DNA from: Neopestalotiopsis rosae
Taxonomy: Eukaryota > Ascomycota > Sordariomycetes > Amphisphaeriales > Sporocadaceae
DNA: 64,000 bases
Reading direction: 5' to 3'
NCBI GenBank assembly: GCA_023078685.1
Contig: JALGAS010000001.1
Location: forward strand, 3,596,001-3,660,000
Shown: positions 1 through 11,697 of the stretch, in pieces
Position numbering within the stretch: the first letter of the stretch is position 1
Layout: the number at the start of each line of letters is the position of its first letter
Program-made: the position numbers and the translations under genes
Notes under the pieces: generated by a model
Databases searched by the model: none
Told to the model about the DNA's origin: nothing
Seen by the model: the letters and a program-made list of their open reading frames with translations, nothing else

Positions 1-618
1 GCGTGCTATCTTCTTGCTTCTTAGACCATCTTCACCTTCAAGCGAGCCAAATGCCCACCAACGGATTGACCGGTCACTGGGAACGATCTTGTACGAGTCT
101 CCTGGGCGGAGTAGGCGGAGCAGCTTGTCTTGCACCGACTCATCCTTGTTGCCCAGGCGCTGGACAAGCCTCTCGGGAGGTAAATCGAACACAACTTCGA
201 CGTCACCTTGACCTACCGGCGGAACGGTTATGAATGTGAATCCATCATCTTCTCCGCGCTTTAGCAAGTCCGGGTGGCCCGATATGCGCGTGGTGGTGAT
301 GTTTCGCGCCACGGGTCGCAGCGGCAACTCTGGGGTGGGGCATCGAGTATCTGACGCTGTAACCCGAGGCGATCGCATAGCACGGATGAAAAAGGCATCC
401 TCGGATGGTGTTGTATCCAGACACGAGTACTTTGTCAGAATCGTGACAGCGCGATCGGGAAAGGGCGAGTCAGTCTGTTTGACGGACGCGATGAGTCTGA
501 GGGGCTTTGAAGGATACGGATCGTGAATGAAAATGGCATGCGGGGGGCTCGTAACAAGGCTGAGTGAGAGCTGAACATTCTCTTGTTGGTACTGCGTTGG
601 CCGGGATTGAGGGGCCAT
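1..618 (-). CDS. Hypothetical protein, 5' part only (runs off left edge)
   Basis: An uninterrupted minus-strand reading frame of 206 codons starts at an ATG (start MAPQSRPTQYQQENVQL) and remains open at the window edge, so the C-terminus is missing. The protein is rich in Pro, Ser and Arg. It contains stretches resembling a beta-sandwich (IFIHDPYPSKPLRLIAS, then DGFTFITVPPVGQGDVEV) and ends inside RSIRWWAFGSLEGEDGL. I see no signal peptide, membrane span or catalytic motif and do not recognise the family. The length of open frame and its composition support a real gene. The chosen start is the first ATG of the frame. Confidence 0.6.
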   Translation of the reverse strand, partial: MAPQSRPTQYQQENVQLSLSLVTSPPHAIFIHDPYPSKPLRLIASVKQTDSPFPDRAVTILTKYSCLDTTPSEDAFFIRAMRSPRVTASDTRCPTPELPLRPVARNITTTRISGHPDLLKRGEDDGFTFITVPPVGQGDVEVVFDLPPERLVQRLGNKDESVQDKLLRLLRPGDSYKIVPSDRSIRWWAFGSLEGEDGLRSKKIAR

Positions 619-1341
619 TTTCAATGAATGTACGGTCTTTGGCTGTGGCCTTCCCGCTGCTGTTGAGGAATTGTGTTTGCCCACGAAAATGGACGATGAA
701 GACGAAAAATGTATGGGTTCGTCCAATGAGAATGAAAGGGGGTTGATAGATGAGAGCACGGTGTTATTTGGATGATCATCAAGACCATGAGCAAACTATC
801 GCTTTTTGTGTATTATGCTCTTGAACGTCTGTGGCTTGGTCAATTAATGCGGTGTCGTAGTACCTGACGTAACTGGAGCTATAAGGGGACACCAGGACGT
901 TGGCTCCTGCTAAGCCACAGGAATTTCCACGCCGCTTACTGGTACCGTCAGTGGCGTAAGTGTGACTTACGTTGTATCCAATTAAAATGCTTCCTGCGAT
1001 TATATTCTATTATATATCCCTAACAGAAGGTCACATTAAGGGGCCAATACTTCAGCCAGTACTTAGTTGCCCCCAGGATCGACGACCTCACCGAATAACG
1101 CATTAAATAGGTAGAGAATCTACGCCGCATTCATCACAATGCGCACAGAGATGGAAGTCGCGTCGGTGTGGGATTCAGCCACAAGCAGCACTGCCTGTCC
1201 TCATTGCTCAAGTTGGGCGATGAGAACATAGATTGAGCCTCGAAATAGATCAACCGGAAGAGATGGAAGAGTCTTCTCTGTGCCACCACTTGATAATGGA
1301 ATAAGAGGAAAGGATCACGAAAGTCCTACGGTGAAAATAAA
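619..1341. other. Intergenic, no gene seen
   Basis: Only short frames without recognisable protein features occur here. A locally AT-rich stretch lies around 1000-1025. It separates the left-edge gene from the promoter of the metalloprotease gene. Confidence 0.5.
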
Positions 1342-1349
1342 TATAAAAG
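1342..1349 (+). promoter_or_regulatory. Probable TATA box of the M35-like gene
   Basis: TATAAAAG lies 128 bp upstream of the ATG at 1477. The spacing fits a fungal TATA element with a 5' leader of about 100 bases. Confidence 0.4.
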
Positions 1350-1476
1350 AGCCGATAGAGCTTGAGAAGCCTGTCAGGAGTTGTGCTCAATCAGGCTTCA
1401 TCACCCCAGCAATCGCAGCATAATCATTAACAGCATACCCAAATTCCGAGCTACGAAAGATAGAAGTTTGAGAACA

Positions 1477-2707
1477 ATGTACTTTGCAAAGGAATTAGTC
1501 CTGCTATTGGCTGGGTCTCTAGCTACTACGGCCTTCCCTATGGAAGAGTCTAGGACCACCCTGCACCGGCTCAGTAGACGCGGAGTATCGTATGATGCGA
1601 GCTGCGATCGCAAGATCTCTGGGAGCGATAAACTCTACAAGGACAAGGTCCAGACAGCCTTTGCAGATGCTGGCCAGTTGGCACAGTGAACCCAGCAAGG
1701 CCAAGATTCCAAAGGAAACGCTTTTACTGAGAGCACTGCGTAAGTATTCTAGGATTCTGCATTCTTGACCAAAGTGACACATTTGCTAACCCTGGTGTCT
1801 ATCAAGATTCACCCACTACTTTGGCGATGGCGACAAAGATCAAGTCAAGAGCATGATGCAAGCTATCTACAACAGCCGAATCCCAGACGACAGTAATCAT
1901 GAAGGGCAAGGTTATACGATAACCATCAAGTGCGGCTCGGACCAGGACAAAGATAACTGCGGAGCTTCGGTCCTGGCAGCCACCAGCCCGAAGCCCGATG
2001 ATCCGACAGTAAGTCTATTAACACGGTTGGGGACTTCACTAATACTACAACCTCTGCCCCAACATTGTTAGCACTATGAGGACGTACAATAACAATGAAA
2101 CTAGATGGTTCTCTGTGACCGCTTCTTCAGTGCCAACACGGTGCAGACCAAGCAAGACCTCTCGACCAAGAAGATAGGCTCGAGACGCGGCCAATGGTGC
2201 CAGCCAGGTGAACAGTTCCCCTTCTTCGAGGTCGCCGGCCTGACCATGTTCCACGAGATGACGCACTTGGACGTGGTAGGCTCCATGGCCGGACTCAGCT
2301 CCCGGGACGACCCTGATGGGTTCCAGTCTCACGGCACTGTAGACGTGTACGTCCAGGGAGACGATAAAGACATGGATAAGTACAAGAATTTGGAACCGTG
2401 GCAGGCCGCCCGAAAGCTGCATCAGTTGTGGGACACTTACAACGGCGACAATTCGCAGTACAAGCCCAAGACACCGACTACGGAGAATGCCGAGAGTTAT
2501 ACTGCCGCAGCTCTTGAGTTTTATTTCTTGGCCAACTGCGAGTGGGATGTCATCTTGCCGAACTGGGTGACATTAGCTGTGTACATATTTTACTTGTACT
2601 CTTTCTCATATAGCACTGCACTAGAATCTATGCGACTATCATCTATCAATCATTACGTACCAGATCTCAAGAGTCTCAAGAGTCTTAATGAGGCTTATGT
2701 AGAATGA
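1477..2707 (+). pseudogene. Secreted M35-like (aspzincin) metalloprotease with in-frame TGA
   Basis: Exons are read as 1477-1739, 1807-2008 and 2105-2707. The product starts with a signal peptide (MYFAKELVLLLAGSLATTAF) and has a zinc-protease site HEMTHLDVVG in exon 3. This is followed downstream by ENAESYTAAALEFY, the kind of C-terminal segment seen in fungal M35/Lys-specific metalloendopeptidase relatives, which are secreted and hydrolyse extracellular protein. Residue 71 is a TGA (1687-1689); the same frame stays open on both sides (GQLAQ-stop-TQQGQDSKGNAF) and joins exon 2 in phase, so a TGG-to-TGA nonsense change, a sequencing error or readthrough is likely. The last 45 or so residues after ANCEWDVILPNW look non-conserved, so the true 3' end is uncertain. 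The family assignment is moderately secure. Confidence 0.55.
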
Positions 2708-2803
2708 GAAAATCTTGCCCGAAGAGTGATGCAGCCATCGATTATCTCTTCCAATACATCAAGCAAGCCTGACCGGCCGACGTCACCGCACCCAAAATGA
2801 TAT

Positions 2804-4813
2804 CTAGGCGCAATGCTCGATACTGGTCTCCTGTTTCTCTGCAACTGGTGCGCCGAGGTCCCTATTCTCGTCCAAAAAGGCACGATCTCCAAATGCCGTG
2901 GCGATTTCTTCCAAGGTATGCCGAGCAGTCTCGACGTACAAAAGTTTCACCATACCTGCAGAGAACAAACAAAATCCAAGTATCAATACATAATAATAGC
3001 CATGCATGGCGGCAAATGCCGACGGCGAAGAAATTCCGATAATGAAATTAAAAAGCCTACGAGGACAGAGTACAGATTAGCTCGCGTCTCCACGTTCCTG
3101 TGAGATTTCACACAAGGTCTTTGACTTGTGATATTCTTACCAATTTGACGTCGTTGCAAGAGCAACACCCTTGCTTCGCACCGAGAGAGGGAATACTTCA
3201 GCCGGTAATAACCAGGGCATAGGTCCCCACGTGGCGCCGTAGATTGCGTTGTAGAGAATGACGAACGAGAACATGCCGTTGGCCCTGGTCAGCGGCGTAA
3301 GACTCTCAATTTGGGTGAAAGCGCACATGATCGCCAGGCATGCTGCCATTCCACAACCTATGGCGTTTCCATATCAGCCAAGATGTTTTCAACATTCATC
3401 TTCTTTCGATCAGACAGTTATTTACCTCCGTATATTAGAAGTGGCTTTCTTCCCCACGAGTCGGCTAGCCACCAGGTCGGCACGGTGGCAGCAATGTAGA
3501 TGAGTGAGTTTGCCGCCGTATAAAGCAGCGATTTTGCGGTGTCGAATCCGGCGCTGGAAAGCGTACTAGGTAGGTAGAAAGAGATGACGTTGATGCCATT
3601 TAGCTGTGCAAACATTTGTGCTGTGACGGCCATGAATGTGCGTTTTCGGTATCGTCCAAACATATCCTGGTGACCACAACTATTAGTGACAGATACCTCG
3701 AAAGATTCATAATACATACCTTCCACGAATCTTGATCGACCTCCTTCTCATACGCTACTGCCTGCTGAATCTCGTTATAGACGTGTTGTACATCTTTATC
3801 GTGTATATTCCCCTTAGCATGTAGATCTGCCACCGTTTGTAAACACTCTGTCGTGAAGCCATTTCTCGCAAGCCATCGTGGTGTTTCGGGCAAGATGAAG
3901 GACATGGAGAACAGGATGGCCGCCAAACCCATCTGAATATAGAAGGGTCCGCGCCACGACTCGACGTCGGGGACGAGAAAGTAGAAACCATAGTTCACCC
4001 AGCAGGACAGGGAGTAGCTGGCTATCAACAAGCTGTATTCGATTCCCACCATGAGTCCTCGCTAGTTTTTCTCGGTGATTAGTCTCGTTGCTCAAAGTCA
4101 CCTCTGGACAGGAGATTTGGCGAATTAGACGTACTCGATGAGGCCGCGCGATTTCTGTTTGGATTATTGGGACAGTCATGGACAAGATGCCGACAGCCAG
4201 TCCCTGCAATGTTCGACCGCTGATGAAACACGCCAGGTTGGGGGCGAAAGCTTGGATGAAAGCAGTAATCAAGTACAGGAAGCCTCCCAGGCGAACACAT
4301 CGCTTACGGCCGAGGAGGTCACAGAGATGTCCGGATGCGAAGGCCGTCAGAGCGGCGGCCACCTGTAAACAAGCAACAGTAATACCTATGATTCAACAAC
4401 AATGAGCTTTCTGTATGTGATTACGAGGCACATGTGATTAATGCATACCGATTAGATTTGTGTCAACATTGTCAGTGGTACCGTCCGCTCCACCATGGTC
4501 ACTGAAAAATGTTCTGATCCATACAGGATTGACGAGCAAACCTGCCATAATCCCTAATACCATTAAGCATTAAAAGTGTCATAACGACCGAACGGGATGG
4601 CACACCTTGATCATAACCGAACAGAGCATCGCCAAGGGAACCAAAGACAGACGTCAAAATCAGCAGTGGACGACCACGTAACCAATTAGGATATCGTGGA
4701 TTGTAGGATGTTCTGGTCAATACTCTTTCCAAGCCATTTCGAGTTTCAGGTTCGATACCTTCGCCTGGTGAAGCAGCAAGGACGGGACTGTCGGTAGAGG
4801 CTTTTGTGGTCAT
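2804..4813 (-). CDS. MFS sugar/quinate-type transporter
   Basis: Seven exons (4606-4813, 4449-4553, 4135-4385, 3720-4061, 3426-3666, 3141-3357, 2804-3056) sum to 539 codons (538 aa), the usual length for fungal hexose/quinate/lactose-type permeases. Sugar-porter signatures are present: GYDQG in TM1, DLLGRKR in the TM2-3 loop, PETPRWLARNG before the central loop, QLNGINVISFYLP in TM7, DSWGRKPLL, PAEVFPLSVRSKG in TM10, and ETARHTLEEI near the C-terminus. It should import a sugar or related polyol/acid at the plasma membrane by proton symport; the substrate cannot be told. The start used is the ATG giving MTTKASTDSPV; the frame is open further upstream. It lies tail to tail with the metalloprotease and upstream of a co-oriented regulator. 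Confidence 0.85.
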
Positions 4814-5510
4814 GATGACAATATAATATCGAGCGATACAAAGAACAATACTTAACGGCTCGCCAAGGGGCACAAAAATTACTGGGGAGGCCAAATGATG
4901 GTGTCTTTATACAACATTGTCATCACTAGTGCATCTAGTAGCGGTGGATATTATAGAAAGCACAGTTGGGGTAATCCCCAGAATTCACAAATTAGTACGG
5001 TTCGGCTTGAAAACACAAAATCTGGGGGATTTCTGGGGGCTCTGCAGAGGCGTTTGGCTACCGAGTCATGACTTTAGGGCAATTTTGCCTCATTTGGTAA
5101 GAAATTCCGATCTAGTCCAGCGCTGCAGCCTCCAATCCCGTGTTAAATTGTGCCGCTTGTTCTTCGAGCACACACAATACATGCCAGACTCCGCATCTTA
5201 AAGTCTCTCATGAACTTCACGGAACTTCGCATGCGACAGACCTCCAAGTGGCGCTCAGTAGGTATTCCGCCATTTGATCTCATCCAAGTACAGCACGATT
5301 GGGTCTGTCTTACCGAGGTTGCTGTGGAAGATCTACTGCGTTGTGCCGCGTCTATAATATGACCAGTTGCTCACTGCAAGCTCATGGTAGGGGCCAGGCA
5401 TGGGTGTGGACTCTTATTGGCAGGCCATACTTGTACTGCAGAAGAGTAAGTGGATAGATGCATTCACTAATTTAAACAGATGTAGAGTGCTTTCAAAGGT
5501 AGATTTGTGG
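4814..5510. other. Intergenic, no gene seen
   Basis: This is the promoter side of the transporter and the 3' flank of the Zn2Cys6 regulator. Only short frames occur, without family resemblance. Confidence 0.5.
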
Positions 5511-7628
5511 CTACTGAAGATGCCAAAAGCTTTTCAGTCGGTCTCTGACTTTCAGGCACGGCCATCCCAGGTGCATTTCAGCCTCAGTTACTATTTCTAG
5601 AAGCTGAGTTGTTTCGACAGGATTGTCAAATAGTTCGCCACACATGGCGATGGCCAAACCGGCAGTCAATCGTGCGGGCATAAATTCCGGGTTTGATTGC
5701 GCAACACCACATATGATCCGTACTGAGTCTCGTATCTTGTTTTCCTGTGCTTGTACGAAACTAGCTCGCCCCAAACCTAAACTTGGTGCTCGAGGATCAT
5801 GAGCCAAAAGTAATATGCGACATAATTGCAGATACTGCTGAGCAGCTGTAGGGCAATCGTGAGAGTAGTAGACAGCTGGAAAGGCAGGGTGTACGCTTTT
5901 TGGTGTCCTCGGCCCCTGTTGATCTTTGTCGATCTGTATATGAAAGTCATCATCAAAGACATGATTCATAGGCTCAAAAGACGCAGGTTTGCGTATATTC
6001 CACTCGTGTAGGTATTGAAGCAGACGATCCCATTCCGCAACATCTTTTGGCCCTTTCATGTATGTATAGTTTGTTACTCGGGCTGCGTGGACGATCATTC
6101 GATAGGTCCAGACGGCCTCGGAAGTTGGTTCCGAGCTGGCGGCCACGTTACAATAATCCAGTATGGCCTCCACAATCGGGCGCATGGTCATGTTGGCGAC
6201 AAAAATTTCCTGGCGAAGGGCGACGACGATGGCGGCGTGGCTAAAGCTGCTAGCCTCAATATTACCTTGTTTGATGCGCAGGATGACGGGTGCTGAGACG
6301 GCGTGCACAGCAATGGCTTGAGAATGTACTGGCTCTTGGTAGGGGTTCAGTTAGTATGCGTTTGTAGTAACAATACAGCATGCAATGGGTCTCTATAGCA
6401 CTAGCCATGCACAATAAACTCGGAGCTCCTACCTGTCATTTCTTCCAAAAGTCGTAACAGCATCGCTGACGCCAACAATCCATCACTCAGGGCTATTGTT
6501 TGGTCATTGAGGCTTGGAATCAATACCTCAAGACAGCGACTCTCATAGATGTGAGATTTGTGATTGCCGATGCCCATTGTGAGTTCCCGATGCCTGGCAG
6601 AGATGGCCAGCACAGCGTACAAGATCGTGGCATCCATATTTATGGCAGACTGAACATGAGTCTTGAAGCTCGTCTTAGGGTCACAATAATCGAACTAGCT
6701 GGTTCAGCTTATGTCACCACGAGAATTTTGCCAAGGTACCAGTGCAAGGAGAATATACTCACCCAACCCACCAAGACCGTAAGAAAATACTTGATCAACT
6801 GCGCTTCTTCCGTTTGCAAAGGCCACAATCTTGTCGAGCTTGAGAATTCCCTCGGTGACATAGTAGTGCTGCTCGGAAGCCCAGAGTAGCTTTTTTCATG
6901 CAGTCCGCCCCTGGGAAACTAGGCTGTAGGATATGGATTAAGATGGCTACTTTCAGCCCTGAGATTGTCCGATTCGACGCGACGTAGACTCGGTGTTTTT
7001 ATCACCGCGTTCACCCTCGGTCGCGCGGCGAGGCTTGCCGCAGGAGTGCTATTCTCGACGGCCGTGGCATCTTGGATGATCAAGGACGTATCACATACTT
7101 GCTCCACGTGGGGAAAGCCATCGTCACGATCGGGAATCTGACTGATGGGGTGTGGCAGTTCCGGGCGTGGCAAGTGCTCAGTCTCTCCGGACTCTTCGAG
7201 ATTACATGCAGCACTATTTTGTGCATCTTGATCAAATACGCAGGCGACTTCCGGCTCCTTGTTGGCGTGAGACTGTCCAACCGGTGTGTTCGATGGCTGT
7301 CTGTGCAGTCGAGTATACCGGCGCTTTTGTGGTTTCTTCCCAACTGGGCTGAATCGAATTTGTACCTCATCGTGGCCGCCGCCTCGACAGCTCGCGCTTG
7401 CTCTATGACAATTGGAACACGAGCTGCCGTTGGAGCTTATATCACCTGGTAACCGCTGGATCAGCCTTTTGCCAGTGTGACATCGGAAGAAGTGGAAGTA
7501 GGCTCAGATGAGACTTTGCTTACATCGCTGGTGCCGCGCACGGCATCGGTGGCTGTATGTCAATTAGTGAGGGGGCGAATCAAATATTGGGGGTTTATGT
7601 GAGGACCAAAGTACCACGAGCGGGCCAT
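5511..7628 (-). CDS. Zn2Cys6 transcription factor (one in-frame TAG or unresolved intron)
   Basis: The binuclear cluster is assembled over three exons: 7615-7628 (MARS plus two bases), a 29-nt exon at 7524-7552, and one from 7445. Together they give CHRCRARHQRCD, then CSNCHRASASC, a perfect C-x2-C-x6-C-x8-C-x2-C-x6-C pattern that binds two zinc ions and DNA. Further on come LWPLQTEEAQLIKYFLTVL, then FDYCDP after an intron (6695-6762), and LAISARHREL, the usual entry to the fungal transcription-factor domain. The last exons are 6433-6694 and 5511-6334. Between about 7030 and 6763 the frame is continuous except for a TAG at 6919-6921. It may be an intron ending CTAG (possible donor near 7014) or a nonsense mutation. 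An upstream in-frame extension to 7928 exists. It is divergent from the dioxygenase gene, so it may control it. Confidence 0.7.
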
Positions 7629-8372
7629 CAGTCCAATCTGAGCGGGCCCAATGCTGATACGGTAGTCAGATACGGCCAGGTCGGACAGCGCAAACAGGAA
7701 CAAGAATTGCTGATTCGTGACATGCGAATTTTCCACAATTGGCAATTCCCCCCGATGTGAGAACTCCGTCGAAAATGAATGGTCGATAGAGGGACCATTG
7801 CGAAAGGAAAAAGAATCTGCGCTCAAAACAGCAGTAAGCTTCCCCACATTGTAAACAGGAATGACGCGACCGTCAACTTCTGTGCATTTCCCCAGACTGG
7901 TGTATCCAAAAGACTCTAGCAGAACCATTCAATGAATGTCCAAGTCAAGTAGGCTACAAAGATGAACCAGGTGGATCACAGGTTTTGTTCCAGGCTAATC
8001 TGAGTCTAACTGTAGTCAGTAATTCTGCCCGCTGCTTGATCACCCAGACGTAGTACACTGTGCATATAGTGGGCGCTTCGCTGCTAACCCAGTACGGCAA
8101 TTTTCTCCTACGACCCAGCATTGCTGTGAGATCCTGGCTACGTGCAAAGCTAGCCAAGATGTAAGTCAAGTTCCAAGCAGTCAATACGGCAGCTACTCTC
8201 AAAAAGATAAATTCTGTTTTTCTTTCTTTCGTTTCGGTTTCTTTTATCCCTTCGAACTAGATCTTGTCGAATGTCCTGGATCACAGTTTCCCAAGTCTTG
8301 TAACTGCTCAGAGAAATTTCTGGAGCCGGGCACTCATTCATACGAAGAATACACGACTCGCCTATCGAAACA
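7629..8372. promoter_or_regulatory. Divergent promoter region between regulator and dioxygenase
   Basis: About 0.74 kb separates the two divergent starts and would hold both promoters. Part of it (7629-7928) is also open in frame with the regulator, so it may instead code for an N-terminal extension. No binding site could be assigned. Confidence 0.35.
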
Positions 8373-9542
8373 ATGCCGTTCGACACACCGTCAAAACTGC
8401 CCGACTTGTATGTCAACGACGGCCAATTGCCATCAGACATGATTGGTCTCCTGAAGCCTACTGATCCCCATTCAACATCAATTGAGGACATGCGGGAATC
8501 GCTGGCAAGAGATGGTTATCTTCTTCTTAAAGGATTGCTTCCGCGCGAAGATGTCCTGAGGACTAGGGAAAGGTACTTCGATATGTTATCTCCTACTGGC
8601 CTTCCCAAGCCCGGGACCCCCAAGATGGATGGCATCTTTGATGCGTCCAAGGACCCTGCGGATTATCCTGGGTTCGGAACGGGAAAGCCGGGCACCGGTA
8701 CCACTTTATCAGACCAGTTCATGTCACTCGCGCTTCAGTCTCATTCCGAGCCCTGGTATAAAGACGAATTTTGCAAGCACCCCGTCATACTTGACTTTGT
8801 GCAAAGGCTCACGGGCTGGGGCAAGAATACTGGCAGTCTAGAACGCACTCTTCTCCGAAATAACGTTCCTGGGAATAACTAAAGCCATTGGCGTGCATTA
8901 TGACTACATATTTCTGCGCCATGGCGATGACTCTGTGGTCACTGCATGGATTCCCATCGGCGATGTCAAAGTGGAGGGCGGAGGCTTGATCTATCTGGAG
9001 AAAGGTGAGTTTCATTGATTAAATTCATTATTTGTACCAATATAAGGCAATTTATAGTGCGGGTTGACTAAACTTTGTTATCAGGTCATCAATTGGGCAA
9101 GCAGATTGAGCATGAGTTCACCCAAAAGGCCATGTCCACGGGTATGACCGAGGAGCAGGCGAGAAGCGCATTCAACAGCAACATGATGTCGGGCGGCGTT
9201 CTTGACAGTGGTCCCATCAAATTTGGTAAGGAATATCAACGAAAGTGGTTGGTTTCAGCATACGAAGCTGGAGACGTTGTTCTGCATAGCTCTCATATGG
9301 TTAGTATTCTTTTCAATCCCAATCAGCGAATAGAGAAGCACTAATGAAAATTGCAGATCCACGCATCGACAATGAATTATGACAAAGACAATCGAATTCG
9401 CCTGGGAACAGATTTGAGATTTGTTGATGCAAGCAAAACTTGGGACACGGTGAGTCATCTGATTCGTTCAACAGTGCTTTAGTTAGAACTGACTATCCTT
9501 CAGCGATGGGCCAAAGTGTATGAAGATGGAGACGGCCTTTAA
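8373..9542 (+). pseudogene. Phytanoyl-CoA dioxygenase (PhyH) family enzyme, frameshifted
   Basis: Exons 8373-9004, 9085-9299, 9357-9449 and 9504-9542 encode a non-haem Fe(II)/2-oxoglutarate oxygenase. The iron ligands are visible: HYD (in GVHYDYIFLRHG) and a distal His in VVLHSSHMIHAST. The 2-oxoglutarate-binding Arg is likely in DNRIRLGTDLRF. PhyH enzymes hydroxylate lipids or small molecules; the substrate is unknown. The first exon contains a break: after LLRNNVPGN the frame meets TAA at 8879-8881, while KAIGVHYD continues in another frame three bases on. Removing one base, or the four-base AACT-like insert, would restore phase, and no plausible intron spans it. It is therefore a pseudogene or an assembly indel. 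It is divergent from one Zn2Cys6 regulator and convergent with another. Confidence 0.75.
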
Positions 9543-9762
9543 CATTTATCTGAATTTGAAGAGAAGTGAGGAAAATCGGCAATTGGAGATGCCTTTGCTT
9601 CACATCTTCGCGGAACACAGCGAAATTCAAGGCTACATAGTGAACAATCCAAGAAATACTTGAACTTGAAGTAGAGTTGCTTTGGCGTGTGTGCGAGTCC
9701 CCAGTTGAAATGATAACTAAGAAGGCATCTCTTCAATGAACAGTATTGTCTTCCGAGTGCGA

Positions 9763-11697
9763 CTAGATGATTATGCTGACATGTTCTGAAAAAAAGAAAC
9801 CCGTTCGTCGATCTTTTCCGTAAACTAGGACAGACTCGATCATTTGACTCGCATAGGAAGCCGTTTTTCCTGCACCGCCTCCGTCATCTTCGGGGCTAAA
9901 GAAGGCGATGATGTCCTTGCCACAATTTCGGTACTCATTAATTGCCGTAATGAGTCCAAGGCACTGGGCGATAGGGAAACTCCCTTCTTCAAGACTTCCG
10001 CCGTGATAACGTTGCTCGAGCCATTGTTGAAACCAGAGGCCCGCAGCATAGTTGCGCGATCGTAAAACACATATTGGAAGCAAATTGGAGATTCCAATCG
10101 AGTAAGTATTGAGACAAACACAATCCGACCAGCTGATCCCCGCCACAACCCGAAGGAGAAGCAAGATTAATGATTCCATTTCGTTGGAATCAGTCCCGCT
10201 GCTAGTCGTACCATCGGCGAACAGGTCGTCAAGGAAGCTCCGGTGTTGCAGTATCATTGCAGCGACATAGTAAGCATAGTTCATTGCTGAAATATGGGAC
10301 GTGAATTGAAGCGGCACAACACGGCGTCCACCAAAATCGGGGACGTCCAGCGAGATATGTTGTAGGTCGGGCTCAATAGGAATCTGAGACATGGGCAATC
10401 GCGAATGCCATTGCTCCAATTCCTGTCCCTGTCTTTGTAATAATGCTAGGCGTGCTGCATAAAGACCTGGAAGAGTTGTCTCGGCACCGCGATGCTCTGC
10501 TAAAGGTAAAGAGTTCTCCAAGCTTAGGTATTGAGTGTTGTCGTCGGTTTGCATCGACTCCCAGACGTCAATGATGTGCTGGTTACTCAATCGATACGTT
10601 TCGCACAGCAATAGCGAGACGATTGCTCTCCGATTCTCGACGTCGCTCAGCACATGACGGTACTGTAGCGACAAGTGGAAAGGCTCTAGTGTTTTTTGAA
10701 ACTGAATCGTACTGAAATGAAATCTGAGCCACCACTTGTACGTTTCACACTTTACCCACACTGCGTAGAGTTGTGCCAGATATTCCTTCTTATCAGCGGA
10801 TTTATGACAGGCCTGGAACAGTTCTTGGATGCCCTTTGCATGGACATCAAAGGCTGTGAAATTTCCCATCATCGACTCGAGGAAGCCGAACAGTGTCATG
10901 ACAGACAGAGCAAGGGTAGCATCTTGGGTTCCAAGCGTGGGACACCATGCTACCATGCGACGTATTGCGTTTCTATAAAACACCTGACCGAATACATGAT
11001 GAGGTGTGCTGGGTCGGAATTCTGGGAATTCCTCTCTAGCTTTGGTCTTGACTTCCGGTAGTAATCGACTGAGATGGCAGGCAGAAAGAGCTACCACTGT
11101 ATCTTCGATGATTGGTGGCATGTCCATGATGGTTGAGCTTGCAACAATTCGGAAAAGCGAGGGCAAGGCGGGTAAACATTGTGTCTCCCACAACTGCAAG
11201 TAGTAGAGCTTCCGTGCATAAGTCGTGACGTTTATTGCTGTTTCATGGTGTATAGTAGCGTTCAGATGAGTTGCAACGAGACTGTTCGTCTCTTCTCGAG
11301 GCAAATCTTGTGTAGAACCGGCATTGTCCAAGACACATCGCTGGGAATCAGGAAGTGCGTCGCGATTGAGTAATCCCTGCTGCGGCTGGCTAAATTTTCT
11401 GCAATCAAGTGTTTCTTTAGGGGCTGCGCACTCACATTGCGACAATGTGCATGGCAAGACACTCCGAAACTTCAATTTCGGCTTCATTGGCTCGCAAATT
11501 ATGCCAAGCTTTGCGCAAGTGCTACAAGCGGGTTTTCTTTCGTCACACTAAATCCATTCATTTTCAGTCTCTCAATTCATTTCGTGGTATTGACGCTGAG
11601 ACTATACCTTCTTGCGCCGCTTGCGGCAGGTCACACATCCCGATCTGGATCGGACAATATTTGTTTTCTTTGGCCGCGGTGGTGGAGGCGCATACAT
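9763..11697 (-). CDS. Zn2Cys6 transcription factor
   Basis: Two exons (11608-11697 and 9763-11547) give 624 aa. The intron lies inside the zinc cluster: GCVTCRKRRKK in exon 1 joins CDERKPACSTCAKLGIIC in exon 2, giving C-x2-C-x6-C-x6-C-x2-C-x6-C. The remaining 570 residues are helical and resemble the fungal-specific transcription-factor region (VVALSACHLSRL, then AIRRMVAWCP, ALSVMTLFGFLE, VKCETYKWWLRFHFS). This suggests a nuclear pathway-specific activator or repressor. The start is the first ATG after an upstream in-frame TAG. It sits between the dioxygenase and the dehydratase genes, which it may regulate. Confidence 0.85.
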
